This document shows, in pieces, positions 45,190-57,440 of a DNA stretch of 64,000 bases (position 1 is the first letter of the stretch; the number at the start of each line of letters is the position of its first letter). Source of the stretch: Auriscalpium vulgare (taxonomy: Eukaryota; Basidiomycota; Agaricomycetes; Russulales; Auriscalpiaceae); assembly GCA_019915015.1 (NCBI GenBank), contig JAHBBC010000007.1, positions 1,488,001 to 1,552,000 of the forward strand, in the 5' to 3' direction. Position numbers and translations under genes: made by a program. The notes below the pieces were generated by a model, which was not told the origin of the DNA, made no database searches, and was given only the letters and a program-made list of their open reading frames with translations.

Positions 45190-47973
45190 ATGTCTGCCGC
45201 TACCCCAACTGCATCCACCCCGGATGCAACGTCGCCGGCAGCGACCTCCACCCTTGAGCCATCGTCGAGCTCTAACGCAGTTGATCGTCTAGTCATCGAA
45301 TACCTCCGTGCGCGAGGACATACCACGCCAGAGCAGCTTTCCGATCTCCTCAGCGGCGATGACAAGGGAAAGAAACCGGAGACCACCATTCCCGCCGACG
45401 AGCTCCTCAAAAAGATTGCCGTACATGCAGGAGGCTCGCAACCCGGTCAGAACACGCTCAAAAGCGCGTCCGTTATGCAGGAGATTGCGTCGGGCAGCTC
45501 GTCGAATATACAGAATCTGATCTCGAGCATTGGACCTGTCGGTGCGGAGGAGATCCTGTCACTGGATCCGACGGACAAGCAAGAAGGGTTTCGGGAGCTG
45601 GAGTCGTGGGTGGAAGGATCGTTGGACATGTACCGTGTACGTGAAGCTTGCGCGCCGTATTTGCTCTCCACTCATACTCGATCTCCAGCCTGAGTTCCGC
45701 CCCATCTTGTTTCCCATCTTCTGTCATTTCTATCTCGATCTAGTCCAGTATGGCTTCAAGGACGCTGGTGAGATCCACTTCTTTCTACTCAGAAGTAAAC
45801 ATACCAACTCGTTTTCTAGCTAGTGAATTCTTCGAAACCTTCTCGACACCATTGGAGGCACAGCACAGCGCGACTTTACACCGCCTGTCCACTATGCGTC
45901 TCCCCTCTCACGTGCAAGGCGACGAGCAGGCCCAGCGCTTCCGCAATGAGAAGTATACCGTGCGTATGAGCCGATCAGGATTTGGCCTCCTGGTGGGATG
46001 GCTAACCGAGGGTGTTGGTGGCGAGGCACCTGGCGCCGGAGAAGGGTTCTCTGGGGAGAAGGGAAAGCGGGGGCGGGCCGCGGTCATGCGAGTGGTCAAC
46101 AATCACTTACGCTTCGATGGTAAATACCGATCCTGCGTTGTAAACTATTTGGATTCACAATATATTCTCTTTAGTGACGGCTGTCAGCACGACGGCTGTG
46201 TCTCCGACAGCATGGGAGGAATCGACTGGCTTGCTTTCGTCGTTAATACCGCAGACACAAGGGGCGATGACGAATCCCCAGGCATTCAACACTGCAAAGG
46301 GCGAGCTCAAGCTAGGCCCAATGCCGATGTCGGAAGAGCTGCAGACGGAAACTGAAAAGTCTCTCCGCGAGCAGGCAATGCTGGACCGGGATCCTGCCGC
46401 CCAGTACGATGTGCACAGTATACGGCCTGCTCCGGTAACAGGCGTCGTAGCTCCAACCGCGGGGGACTTACTTCCACATCCGGCAACATTCAAATCAGCA
46501 GATATCAGGCGAGAGGTGGAGAAGGTGAGAGATGCGCGGAAACGGATACGCCTGGATCCATCTGCGCTCTCGTCTGTCGACTTGAACACCCCACAAGGTA
46601 CGGCAGCCCGACAGCGTGCGCTGCCGAGTATCTGTGCATATACATTACAGGATGTTCCTGAAGGGTGAGCACAACTCCAGTACACGATTTGCCAGAGGCG
46701 TTGATTTCACTTCCTCATCATCAGGACGCCGTGTTGCACCTTCTCAGAGGATACGTCGTTGATGGCTGCTGGGTTTGAGGAGAGTTATATTCGACTATGG
46801 AGCCTCAAGGGTGAATCTTTGAATGGGATGAAGACCGACTTTCAGCTCAGTGCCATACGAGACTGTGAGCTTTACCTCAGCCAATCTAGCTGTCGCCTCA
46901 TGCCAAACATGCAGCTTCTTCTTTGGGAAAGATACGAGAAAAAGGTGGCCCATCGTCACGAAAGCTCATCGGCCACAGTGGACCTGTGTATTCGCTGTCG
47001 TTCGACCCCTTAAACGGCTCTGCCTCACCCCCGCGGTACCTTCTCTCTGCATCGGCAGATGCCACCGCACGACTATGGTCTCTGGACACAATGACAAATG
47101 TTGTTGCTTACCGTGGTCACCAAAATCCTGTATGGGACGTCGACTGGAGTCCTATGGGTATATATTTCGCCACTGCGAGCAGGGACCGGACGGCGAGGCT
47201 CTGGTCAACGGACCGCACGTCGACGCTGCGTGTGTATGCTGGCCATCTGAGTGACGTTGATGTATGCCGCTTCTCTCTCTACACATTACTGGACATTGAT
47301 TGGTGGCGGTCCCCCGTAGTGCGTTAGGTTCCATCCAAACTCATTGTATCTTGCAACTGGCTCTAGTGATTGGACTGCGAGGCTGTGGGACGTACAAAAG
47401 GGGTCATCCGTGCGCGTTTTCATCGGTCATCAAGACATCGTTTCGACGCTTGCCTTCAGCCCGGATGGACGGTACCTTGCCACTGCAGGTTGGTGCCTCG
47501 TCCCTTCATACTGGATTTGGAGACTTATGGTCTCACATAGGCGAGGACCTCGCCATTAACCTTTGGGACTTAGGGTCTGGCCGCCGAATCAAGAAGTTAA
47601 CTGGGCACACCGCATCGATCTACTCGCTTGCCTTCAGTGCAGAGTCCAGTATACTTGTCAGCGGTGGTGCAGACTGGACTGTGCGCTGCTGGGACGTCAA
47701 GAGCTCTGGTGGCCTCCCGGAGAAGCCGCGCACGAACGGACTTGTGAACGGCAATGGCGCCTCGCGTGACCATGCGAAGGATAATACGCCAGAGAACATC
47801 GAAACGTGTGTGAAAGTCGTGTGCCACAAAGTGCTTACTATTACTCACTCGTCTGCAGAACTGACCTTCTCTCAACGTTTCCCACTAAGCGCACGCCAAT
47901 CGTCAAGGTTCATTTCACGCCCCGCAATCTATGCCTTGTAGCAGGCCCGTATCTGTCTCCTCCTGCTCGATAA
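45190..47973 (+). CDS. TAF5: TFIID subunit 5 (TAF5), 783 aa
   Basis: Nine exons: 45190-45636, 45689-45767, 45820-46119, 46175-46664, 46725-46864, 46915-47261, 47320-47488, 47541-47805 and 47859-47973. An N-terminal LisH-like helix (VDRLVIEYLRARGHTTPEQL) is followed by the TAF5 NTD2 domain (PEFRPILFPIFCHFYLDLVQ, ASEFFETFS). A linker leads to six or seven WD40 repeats (GPVYSLSFDP, SADATARLWS, NPVWDVDWSP, GSSDWTARLWDV, GGADWTVRCWDV). The C terminus FPTKRTPIVKVHFTPRNLCL is diagnostic. TAF5 scaffolds TFIID, and in many fungi also SAGA, through the NTD2 and the beta-propeller. All junctions restore WD-repeat spacing. Confidence 0.95.
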
Positions 47974-48079
47974 ATTATCTGTCTGTATCCATACCGTTGT
48001 TTTCCTTGCAATTCAGGTCGTGTGATCGCATGAAACGTGTTGAGCTCGCAATGGAATATATTACGTGTCATAGTCCCTT

Positions 48080-48605
48080 TCAATCAGTGGCATTGGCCCT
48101 CTCGAACATCCGCGCATTCAAAATTAAGCTCCTGACTTCCTCCTCCTCCATGTCCCAGGCGATAACAAGCACTTCGACGACTACATCTTCGACATCTCCA
48201 TTCTTTGCAATGTTCGGCAGCTGGGCAATTTGGCAGGCCCTGCCCCAGTACTTGGCCGGTTTGCCCGTCTCAGGGACACGGACGTACTGGGCCGCGGGCT
48301 CTTCACCGTACGGATCAACGGTTTGCGAGCTTGGCAGCTCAAATGCATGCGCGTATTTATCGTGGTCCACCTTGCCGTCGTAGATGGTGATATCGTCGTC
48401 ACTATAACCACCCGTAGATTCTTGCGAGGACTCTTGATAGCCGTCCTGTGGCGCTTCGAGTGAGCACGATTGGCAAGTTATTTGCAATGGATCGTACCTG
48501 ATTGGCAGAGCGGTCGTGCAGCTCGGCGGTGACATCGAAGTACTGGCCGCTTTCACTGCCCTGAGACGAGGGGTATTCATCGCCCCATCCGGAGGAGAAA
48601 GACAT
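48080..48605 (-). CDS. Small acidic protein of unknown function, 157 aa
   Basis: Exons (minus) 48605-48498 and 48445-48080. The protein starts MSFSSGWGDEYPSSQGSES and has an acidic N-terminal half (GGYSDDDITIYDGKVDHDKY). The C-terminal half looks folded (PAKYWGRACQIAQLPNIAKN, then VVVEVLVIAWDMEEEEVRSL). No signal peptide or membrane segment is seen and no family is recognised. The gene is convergent with TAF5, leaving about 100 bp between the stop codons, and divergent from the next gene. Confident splicing and balanced composition suggest a real host gene. Confidence 0.65.
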
Positions 48606-49024
48606 TTGAACTGGGTGTGGCTAGGCGAGGGAGGGGTGGTTGCTAAAGTTCGTATCGAGCGAACGGGTGTTTATATACTGTCGTCAGACACAGTGGCACA
48701 ATTGTTCGTGGCGGACATAGCACAAGGTGGCATTTGTGTTGAAGGGGGAAGCTGTGCCGCATTGTGGCTTTGTTCTACGAGTTTGGCGAGGCGCGAGGTC
48801 GCGACGGGACGGGCACGTGCAGGAGACACGAGAGCACGTGGAAGGTCACGTTGCGCGCCTGTTGTGGCTCAGTTGGGAAGGACGCGAACTCTCAGCCAGT
48901 CGCTCTGCACCACTGCACCCACTGGACACCGCTATTCAGCCTCTCCCTCTCCCCAATATTCCCGCTTCACTCGCCTCCCCCTCCTCCGCTTTCCCCGCGT
49001 GTCCTGCTGGGCTGCTGCCAAGCA
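48606..49024. promoter_or_regulatory. Intergenic region between two divergent small genes
   Basis: This 419-bp region holds both promoters and 5' UTRs. The right 100 bp is strongly pyrimidine-rich (CTCTCCCTCTCC), as is usual just upstream of fungal start sites. Confidence 0.45.
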
Positions 49025-49888
49025 ATGGCCTCCAACATGGACGTCGACATGGCCTCGTCTGAATATCAGGCCGTGCAGATAGACGGGGCTCAGGTTCAAC
49101 CGACTACAAGTACGAACATTCCACCCGTCACCCTATCAAACTGTACGTGCGCCGTCGTCTTTTGGTACGCCAGGAAGCTGACCATGGAGTGGCGGTTCCT
49201 CTCGTCCCAGCAATGCAACATCGTGATTCTTTCAAGGAGATACCCGTCAAGGTGCACATCAGGAAGCCGGAAAGAGACACTTGGATCTATGTTGGCCGTG
49301 GTATCGTGTCTCTTGAAGTGACCGGCCACTCTTCCCAAGTCGGTCCGTGGTGCCCACACACGCAATCAGCGCCCTCTACTGAATTTACGGTTCTTCGCCT
49401 CAGTCGTTCGTTCGACGTCTACAAACAAGGTGTTGACGACGTTTAGCGAAGTCAGTAGTCTTACTCGCGGCTACTTCTATGTGGTGCTGACGGTCGCCCG
49501 ACCAACAGGAAAGCGACCTCCAAGCCGAGAAGCGCGGCAACTTTGTGGTTGTGGGTTGTGTTGATGGTCCCAAGGTTGTCTCGTGGTCACTCAACGTGCG
49601 TGCTACTGTAGAATCTGTGATTTGAGGTGTGCTCATCCAACTCCACTCCAGGCACTAAACAACGCCGAGACGCTCCGCTTGCTCGCGAGTATCGAGCTCG
49701 CATGCTATCGATGCAAGCAGGCTGTCGGGGACCCAAGACTTCATCACAAGTCTCGCCGTCGCGTCGAACGTGCGATCAAAGACGACAGGAGGAAGAGGCA
49801 TAAGCGCCGTCAAGAGCAGGATTCTATGGTCGACCTCTTCTCCAAGCAGAATCTCAACGAGCTTCCCTCAGTACCTGCCGAATCGTAG
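49025..49888 (+). CDS. Conserved-looking fungal protein of unknown function, 206 aa
   Basis: Exons 49025-49142, 49211-49342, 49404-49450, 49509-49595 and 49652-49888. The N-terminal half has a beta-rich block: FKEIPVKVHIRKPERDTWIY, VGRGIVSLEVTGHSSQVVVR, TNKVLTTFSE and KRGNFVVVGCVDGPKVVSWS. The C-terminal half is helical and basic (SRRRVERAIKDDRRKRHKRR) and ends LFSKQNLNELPSVPAES. The first half could adopt a PH-like or RanBP1-like fold, but that is only an impression from strand pattern and the repeated Val-Val-Arg edge. The reading frame is restored exactly at all four introns. I know no assigned function. Confidence 0.7.
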
Positions 49889-50396
49889 AAGACTACGAGA
49901 TGAAGACCGTATGTCTCCTCATCGAACAGTAGGAGCCACATTGTACTTTACACCGTATCATCACCACGTCCACTTTCCCGTCTACTGACCCCCATGTTGT
50001 TTCTTTTGCTTTGTATCCTCAGGAGTTGTGCTATTTTCATGACATCTCGCACACTGTCTTTAGACCCTTTCTGTTCTCCTAGGTTAGCACGCGCTAGTCG
50101 CCAAAGCTTTCGCGATATCTGTCGATGTTTCTATCGTCCACAGCTTCTGCGTGTAAGGGAATACTACATATTAAGTAAACGTCCACGGTCGGAAGTTCCA
50201 CTATGCAAAACATGTCCAATGGTATAAATTACGACGCGGGATAGGTGCGAGGGAGTTCGCCCAGGAAGTACACAGCATGACAGCGGCGAACGAACGAGCC
50301 CAGTGGCTTCACCCACAGGCATGAGTGCGTTGGGAGTACGCACATGCAAACAGAGCAACCAGGAAGTAAGTTAGTAGTGCAGAGCTAAGATAAATA
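49889..50396. other. Intergenic, 3' ends of two convergent genes
   Basis: No gene is supported. It should contain both 3' UTRs. Confidence 0.5.
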
Positions 50397-51958
50397 TCAT
50401 GAATACGAAGTCGTTGGGGTAGATGAGGAAGCTGCGGGAAGGCTAGGCGACAGCCCCGGGATGGGACGTCGGGATTCACTGTACTGTGGGGGTAGCTCGA
50501 CGACCCCGTGTTCGTCAGGCTCTTCGTCCACGTCCGTATGGACGATGAGACGAGCGGTGTGGCGGGTCGACGCGTCCGCGCCTTGTCCCTTTCTCGGCGG
50601 TAGGCTGTCGTAGGAAGGAGTCGATGCCGAGGGCACTGGGTGCTCAGCAGTCTGAGGCTCTTCTGCCATGGGCCGCATCAGACTTGTCGTCGACCCGATG
50701 GTCGAGAGCTCGTAGGGTGTGGGAGCAGAAAGCGTATATGGCTCTGGATGGTATCCGGCGGGAAGGAGGGCAGGAGTCTCATGACCATCGTCTATGATGA
50801 CAATACTATTAGACTCCATTGCGCAAAAGAAGCCCAGGTCACTCACCAAGGTTGAAGTGCGATCGACTCGGGTTGCGTTTTCGTCGCCGGAGCACCAACA
50901 GTATGACAAATATAACCACGATTATCAGTAGCAATGCGACACCAATCGCTATGATCGCCGCCGTTGATATGCCAGATGACCGTCCTGACGTAGTGCTGGA
51001 TTGAGATGCAGACGAGGACGGCTGCGAACTGGTCGACGACGCCGTCTGGCTGGTGGACTGCGCGGTGGACGAAGGTGACTGCGCATTGAGGCAGGTGGCG
51101 TCGCTGGACAGAGCGACCAAGGTCACGTCCGATAGGCCTCCAGAGATGTTACGTGAATCGATCATGGAGAACATTATTGATGTTCCCGCTGCGACGCTGA
51201 CCTCGGGCCATGTGAAGGAAGGTTGGCCGGAAGGTGGCTGCAATGTAAGCAGCTGCCCTCCAGGGATGAGGCCCTGAACGTGAAGTTAGAACTTCTAAAG
51301 TACAACTGCCTCAGTAACACGCTGACTCACGAAGATTTTGACGGGCTGCACTGCACCAGAATAATCGTTGAATATAAAAGGACTGCACAAGAACAATGAG
51401 AACGTGATGGCGGGTTGAAAGAATGACACAAAATTACCCGCACTGTTGTAGTGCCGAAGGTGTTGCATAGGTCCATGCCGGTGTTTTTTTGGTAGCGGTA
51501 CAGGACGATCCTGCCGCGGCCGCGGCCACCGTCACCACCTCCGATACACCTCCCGAAGCAAAACCCGTGGCATCCGACATGACCACCAGCACCTTGGTCC
51601 CGGATTGGATGGGGAGAGTTGGCGAGGAGAATTGACCCTGGCCAGTCTGAGTGCTGAAGGCATCATTATCCACTTGGAAAGTATACTGGTCTTGGAAAGC
51701 CTGAAAGATATGAGGCAGGGCGCATAGAACGGAGTAAATATTCGCATGCTTACAGGGAATACTCCCACAGTGAATGGAGGCTGGCCGCCTGCCATAGATA
51801 ACTTAGCCGTGGGGTGCTATATAGGATTACTATAACGCACCCTGCCATGAGACCGTAAGGTCCCCACACTCCGCCAGTGCGGTATTCGTGAAACTGAACG
51901 CGCTTGCGAGGCAAAACGCGCCGGAAATGCACGCGATCCATGGAAGTGCTGCACGCAT
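50397..51958 (-). CDS. Secretory single-pass membrane protein with mucin-like stalk, 429 aa
   Basis: Exons (minus): 51958-51841, 51788-51754, 51700-51438, 51382-51331, 51273-50847 and 50791-50397. A signal peptide (MRAALPWIACISGAFCLASA) precedes two similar extracellular beta-rich repeats, each with a Gly-Gly-Gln-Pro-Pro or Pro-Pro-Ser-Gly-Gln turn and a VSVAAGTSIMFSM or KVLVVMSDATGFASGG strand. Both end in a lone Cys (SSCTAT, DATCLN). A Ser/Thr stalk, one transmembrane helix (about residues 261-284) and an RRRKR stop-transfer signal follow. The cytosolic tail is disordered. The architecture recalls fungal wall-stress-sensor-like proteins, but no WSC domain is present. It belongs to a widespread Agaricomycete family of unknown function, as far as I recall. 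Confidence 0.82.
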
Positions 51959-52393
51959 TTTGACCAGACCGGGGGTGGCGTGCCCGGGGACGTACTTAGA
52001 GACGTGAAGTGCAAAGAGACCGTGGACAGTGGCCTGCAAAGGACCCACCGAGGAAAAAGACGAGGAAAGAACGGGAGGAGGAAGGGGGAGGAAGGTAAGG
52101 ACAAGTTGCACTGCTCCAGGCCCGGCGTTGTCGATGGGCGCTTACTGTAACCGCCAGGTGCCCTAAATATCGGCCACCCCGGTGTCGGTTTGATAAATTT
52201 CATCAAATTTGCGCGCCTGATTCCATGTGGACAGCCATACGCAGGCAGCCTTGGACACTCGAAACAAGTCTACATATGTCCATGAAGTCAATCGTCTTTT
52301 ACATGAGAAAATGACGTCTGAGCTATACACTAGACTGTCCAGTACATGTAGGCTGTATCGTACCACCAAAGATCAAGGGAGTGCGGCGCGGCG
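51959..52393. other. Intergenic upstream of the mucin-like gene
   Basis: It holds the promoter of the minus-strand membrane-protein gene and the 3' UTR of the next minus-strand gene. Nothing else is supported. Confidence 0.45.
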
Positions 52394-54277
52394 TCATCTC
52401 CAGGGACTGGAAAAAGCGGCGCCAACCATCCTCACCAACCCTCTAACACCAGCCGGTGCTGCAGGTGCAGGGCCCTTGGCCAGATCTTGAGTGTCCTCGA
52501 CCGGAGGATGTGCACTGGGAGGCATAGGCGAAGCCCCAGGCAGGCTGTTCCTGTGGCATCCTGCAGAAGCAGAAGGGCGCTCCGTCGACGGAGTGGTCTT
52601 GTTACTCGGCAGCGGCGTAGAATCCATGATCGGAGGAGGGCATGTGGGGACGGTTGTGGCAGACGTGCGAACGAAGGACCGGGACGAGGTCCTTGTTTTC
52701 TTGACAGTCTCGGCGTCTGTTACGACAGGACGTGATACCGGGGGTTTAGGAGCGGGAGGAGGTAGAGGCGTGACCAGTGCTTTCGGACGCCCAGCGACTA
52801 ATGTGGTCGTCCGATTAGCAGAACCAAACTCCTGTAGCAAGAATCCACGACGGAAGGGCAGGTCTCCAAGGTGAGGTGCTGGCCTGGCGGAAACGGCAGA
52901 AGTACTCTTCTCTGGCATAGCTTTCGTCTTGATCGATGACTGTCCTTGATTCTCCTTTTGAAAGCGAGACCTTGTGGTAACACTGTGGCCATCAATCGAT
53001 GCCAATCGCACACGAGGAGCGTTGAGCAGCATGAGAGTGGTGGACTTGTTGCGTGTAAGGCCAAGCGCGCGAGGAGGGCGAGTGCCAGTATCCGGAGTGT
53101 GAGGGACATATGGCCGAATTGCAGACGCAAGCACAGATTTCTCCGGTGCCGAGACGGCAGAGCTCGCAGTCTTTGGCAGAGAAGGCGCAGCGAAAAAGGT
53201 TGACTTGGCCTGCATTCCCTCTGCGCGAGTTGCAACAGGACCCTCGCGAACAGGCGGAGTAGTCGGAGATATGGGCGCCCCTTTCGTTAGCCGTATAGAT
53301 CCAGGATACTTTAACGGCGGTCGGACGGAAATCAGAGGTTTCGGAATATTTGTAGCCCGAGGTACCGGCGTCTCTGGTAGCGAAAGGACGGGTGACTCTT
53401 GGTGAGGATTGAGCACGACGATAGAGGCCGGGCGAGGTATGCGAGAGCCAGTATCGTTTGATCGATTCGGGCGAAGGAACTTGGTGTCTTCTGCGTCGGC
53501 TGCCAAGGGTACCGCATAGAGAGACGCGGTAGATACAGGTTTCCCGGAGCCCGACACGAAGGGATCATCAGACATGAGATCGTTGACGGCTGGCAGAGGC
53601 GACAGGGGACCGGGACGTGCTGCGACTGGGGTGTCGGCAGGTGTCGGCAACATGGGCGGCGCGGGCGTGACAGCAGCTGCGGGCAGTTGACGGAGACTGG
53701 GAACGAAAGGCGCGACGCCCTTCACACGCGAACTGACAGAAGAGTTTTTCTTCATGGGACTGTGACGGGGTATGGCTCTGAGTTTTCGTAGTGAGGCTGC
53801 CTTGTCGTTCATATCGGCACCCGTTTGCTTGAAGCGAGCTTGCAGAGCCTGGAGGAGATCGGTGGTGACTTTCCTGCAGATCGTTGAGTCAGAATAAGTG
53901 TATTTGAAAATATTAATCGCTCACGGTTCGGGTGAATCTTCTGCATCTGCGCTGACTTTGCGCTTGTGAACGGGGGACAGGATGATAGATCGACGCTTGG
54001 GTGACATGGCGGATGAGCTGGGGATAACGATGGGCTTATGGCGCCCGCCGGGCTTCCTCGATCGCGGCAAAAGACGCCGAGATATTGGCTTCAACGTTTC
54101 CGTACTTCTGTTCGAGCCGGTCGATACAGATGGGGGGATAGAACTGTGCGAGGGAGGTTGGTGTTCCATGCCGCTGTGCGAAGCGGACACCTGCATCGCC
54201 GGCGAGGGAGTATTGCGCAACATCTGGCGGAGCTCGCGCCGGGATGGCTCCCTGTTCTTGGGTCCCGTCTTGACCAT
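52394..54277 (-). CDS. Basic Ser/Pro-rich protein of unknown function, 610 aa
   Basis: Exons (minus) 54277-53925 and 53873-52394. The start MVKTGPKNREPSRRELRQML is the first ATG after a non-coding 5' part. The protein is basic and disordered, with many SP/TP sites and clusters such as SRRLLPRSRKPGGRHK and SPKRRSIILSPVHKRK. One short helical block directly follows the intron (KVTTDLLQALQARFKQTGAD), and a NKAxL-like repeat is absent. The composition suggests a nuclear or microtubule-associated CDK target, but this is only inference. No known domain is recognised. It is divergent from the eL13 gene. Confidence 0.65.
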
Positions 54278-54661
54278 GCCGAGCGGGCGGTTGAAGGGGG
54301 CGGGACAGAGATATGTAGTATACACGACACGGACCTGCGATCGGACGGCTGCCGTAAGTATTTCAGGCGGAGATTCAACCCGTCCCAAAGTTTGGTGAGG
54401 GCTGCGTGGCCGTACACATCAACGACAAGAAACCCTTTCCTCAAGGTCAGTATGCTCGTCTTTAGCGTATTGCACGTTCAGGATGGCCCAGAAAGGCTTC
54501 CATGACGTTCTCTTGCCGTTTGAACGGAGGAGAACGGCCGGCATCACGATGGATGGACTGCAGTTGGCGCGGATTCACGGCTAACGCACACATCCTACCT
54601 AGCATAACTTGCGTCCTGCGTGGACATTATTGCTTACTTGCTCTTCATTTCAGATTGCACA
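54278..54661. promoter_or_regulatory. Divergent promoter between the basic protein gene and eL13; contains a possible uORF
   Basis: A 34-codon open frame (ATG 54483, TAA 54582) lies upstream of the eL13 start codon. Whether it is transcribed depends on the eL13 start site, which is not known. Confidence 0.4.
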
Positions 54662-55470
54662 ATGGGTTTTGGACACAACAACGGTTCGTTGCGTCTCACA
54701 CTCAGTCAGTCTTACAGACGCAGCTAACACGCATATCGCCCGCCAGTTCTCCACGATAACCATTTCCGCAAGGACTGGCAGCGTCGGGTCAAGACCTGGT
54801 TCGACCAGCCTGGCCGCAAGCTTCGTCGCCGCAATGCGCGCAAGGCGAAGGCTGCCACTCTCGGTGTCCGTCCACTGAGCCTCCTTCGCCCTGCTGTGCG
54901 CGCGCAGACCGTGCGCTATAACACCAAGCTGCGTGAGGGGCGCGGCTTCACCCTCGGCGAGCTGAAGGAGGCGGGCATCGGCCGGAAACAGGCGCGGGGT
55001 CTCGGCGTCGTTGTCGATCACAGGCGCCGGAACTTGAGCGTGGAGGGCAAGGAGTTGAATGTTGCACGGCTGAAGGCATACAAGGAGCGCCTCATCGTCT
55101 TCCCCCGCAAGGCGGGCAAGCCGAAGAAGGGCGACTCGTCGGTACGCAGGCAGTCGCTCTACGCCCTTGTTGCTGGGCTGACGCAAAGCTTTCTTCAGGC
55201 CGAGGAGCTCGCTGCCGCTACTACCCGTGCTACTATCCCACTTCCTGCTGCGTCCGTCCCTGAGGCTCCTCGCAAGATTACTACCGAGGAGCGCGAGTTC
55301 GATGCCTACAAGACCCTCCGAAACCTGCGCTCGCAGCAGCGGTACGAGGGTGCACGCAAAGTGCGCGCGGCCAAGGTTCGTCGCATCGCAATCAATGCTG
55401 TTTTGCGTGTGCCTAATAATTTCTGCGTCGTTCACAGAAGGAGGAGGAAGAGGCGGCAAAGAAGAAGTGA
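54662..55470 (+). CDS. RPL13: 60S ribosomal protein eL13, 227 aa
   Basis: Exons 54662-54683, 54747-55375 and 55438-55470. The spliced N terminus MGFGHNNVLHDNHFRKDWQR continues into VKTWFDQPGRKLRRRNARKA and LGVRPLSLLRPAVRAQTVRY. These are followed by GFTLGELKEAGIGRKQARGL and VFPRKAGKPKKGDS. All are hallmark segments of eL13, an rRNA-binding protein of the large subunit. The last exon encodes a lysine/glutamate tail (KEEEEAAKKK). Length equals the fungal norm. The first coding exon is 22 nt, a common arrangement for ribosomal protein genes with a 5'-proximal intron. Confidence 0.96.
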
Positions 55471-55642
55471 AAGGGCTTGCTTTTTCTTTACGTCTATATC
55501 ATTCCATGCTTCTCTCCATGCACACTTTCAAAAGACCGGGTGTACGACCTGGGATTACTGCAATACATGCCATTGTATGCATACGCTTCTGTACGAGAGG
55601 TCGTGAACGGGTGGTATACAATCTCGGCGTCGAGCTCGTCGA

Positions 55643-57440
55643 TTAGTCCCTCTTAGCCTGCAAAGATTCCTTGATCTCCGCATCCGCCACCATGTGCATG
55701 ATGCGTAGCTGATCCGCCACTCCCTTCAGGGTGCTCTGCACCTCGCCATTGCCCTCGAAAAACCCAAACTCCGCGTACTCAAGTCCTTGTTCTTTGGCAA
55801 ATTGCTTCACTAGCCAGCTCGCCTCCTTGAGATTGTGGCGGGGGAGACGGGGGAAGAAATGGTGCGTGATTTGGAGGTGGAGCCCTCCGTGCAGGAATGC
55901 GACAGAGGGATGGCAGAACACGTCCGTCGTCGTGCGCAGTTGGCGATGAGGAAATGACTCGGTTGGTCCCAAATCGGCCGTCGACCGTGAGTAGTGCGAT
56001 AAGACGATCTGTCGCTCGTCAATTCCACAGAAACAATCCCCAAGTATGAGCTGCCTACCTGGACGTGCAAAGGGCTCGGGACCATATTACTGACCAACAA
56101 ATACATCAAGCCCGTTTGCCAGCTCCCGCATCCACGCAGTACGCGGCCGTACCAACACCACCAGAACACAAGCCCTGCAAATTCTAGCCACCAGGACCAG
56201 CGACCCCCGCGCACCTTCATCGGCTCGTTTCGGGTCACCCATAAGTGTGTATATGACAGACGATAGAGGTTGAAGCGAGCAAGTGACATGACGATGTAGA
56301 ACATGCGATGCTGCACGAGGACGATGTAGTGCGAGAATCGGTCGAATGTCAACTCGCGTTTGTAATACGAGGAGTACAGGTTCTTGAAGAAGACCGGGGT
56401 ATTCGCAAAGAAGGGAAGATGTTGAATGTCTGGGTCACTAAGGTGCGTGATGAGTGTTCTGCGGCTGACAAGAGGGACTGGCGTACTGAGATGGGTGATT
56501 CGTAACGACTTTAAATGCAAAAAGGAAGTAAGAGCACGTTCAACCAACGAGGAGCACAACGTACCATGATGTATGTTGTGAGTCTATATTCTCCAAGTCA
56601 GCAAGAGAAGGGGCATAAGTTGGACATACGTACAAAGACCCACCAACCAACGCTGAGCCCACCAACCCAGTTTGCCAGTAAGATGGAAATGAGACGGTCC
56701 TTCGCCCATTCGTGGGTGACGCCAAGGTGGCCCAAATCGTGGACGGTGAAAACCAGCTGATGCCAGAGGGCACCCAGCGCGAACGCACTGATGAAGAACC
56801 AATGCTTTTGATACGCGACATACGAGGACACGGAGAACAGCAGAAAGCGCAGTATCTCGGGGCCGTAGCCAGTGATGTAGCGGGTCTGGTAAAGGCCGGC
56901 AGCTTTAATGCGTTTGTGCAGCTCCTTGTAGGCAGCGGAGTGCTGCGCCTGCATTTTGAGCGAGAGGGATGTAGGGGCAGGTTGGAGAGCGGAGAGCGAT
57001 GGACCGTGATCGGAAGGCACGTCCTGTCTCTTGACGAGGAGGATCTGAGAAGCTGGCGAAAGCTCTGTGTCTTCTGAAGAGTACTCGGGGGTCGCTTCGT
57101 TATGCCAGTGCAGTACGCCATCGTCGCCAACCTTCCTGATCCAGCCGAGATGAATGGGGGGCTGCAAGGGTGCCCAGCCCTCATCGGCAACGTCCACGGA
57201 GCCTATGGCATATCCCTGCATGCGCCTGAGGGTGTCGTCGGAATGGAATGCCTCGACCTCATCCGTCGCGTCGCGTCCGATGAAGTGTTGGATGGTGATG
57301 GAGCCGCCGGGATGCGCCTTGAGCCACGAGTTGGGCACGCGGATGACCTTTCCGTTGAGGACGAGGATGTTGTCGCCGGCGAGGATGCGGGCGGCGACCT
57401 GGTCGCGTGTCCACGTCGGCAGGGTGGTTGGGACACCCAT
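55643..57440 (-). CDS. Cytochrome b5-fused front-end desaturase, probable delta-8 sphingolipid desaturase, 530 aa
   Basis: Exons (minus): 57440-56634, 56583-56565, 56508-56487, 56437-56059 and 56008-55643. An N-terminal cytochrome b5 domain carries the haem motif HPGG (43-46). The three histidine boxes of membrane di-iron desaturases follow: HDLGH (234-238), HNIHH (271-275) and QITHH (455-459, the QxxHH form that marks front-end desaturases). The segment DPDIQHLPFFA after box 2 is typical of sphingolipid delta-8 desaturases, which act on the long-chain base of ceramide in the ER for glucosylceramide synthesis. Box 2 sits on a 19-nt microexon and the next exon is 22 nt. Specific substrate is inference from the motif pattern. 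Four or more hydrophobic spans lie between the boxes. Confidence 0.92.
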
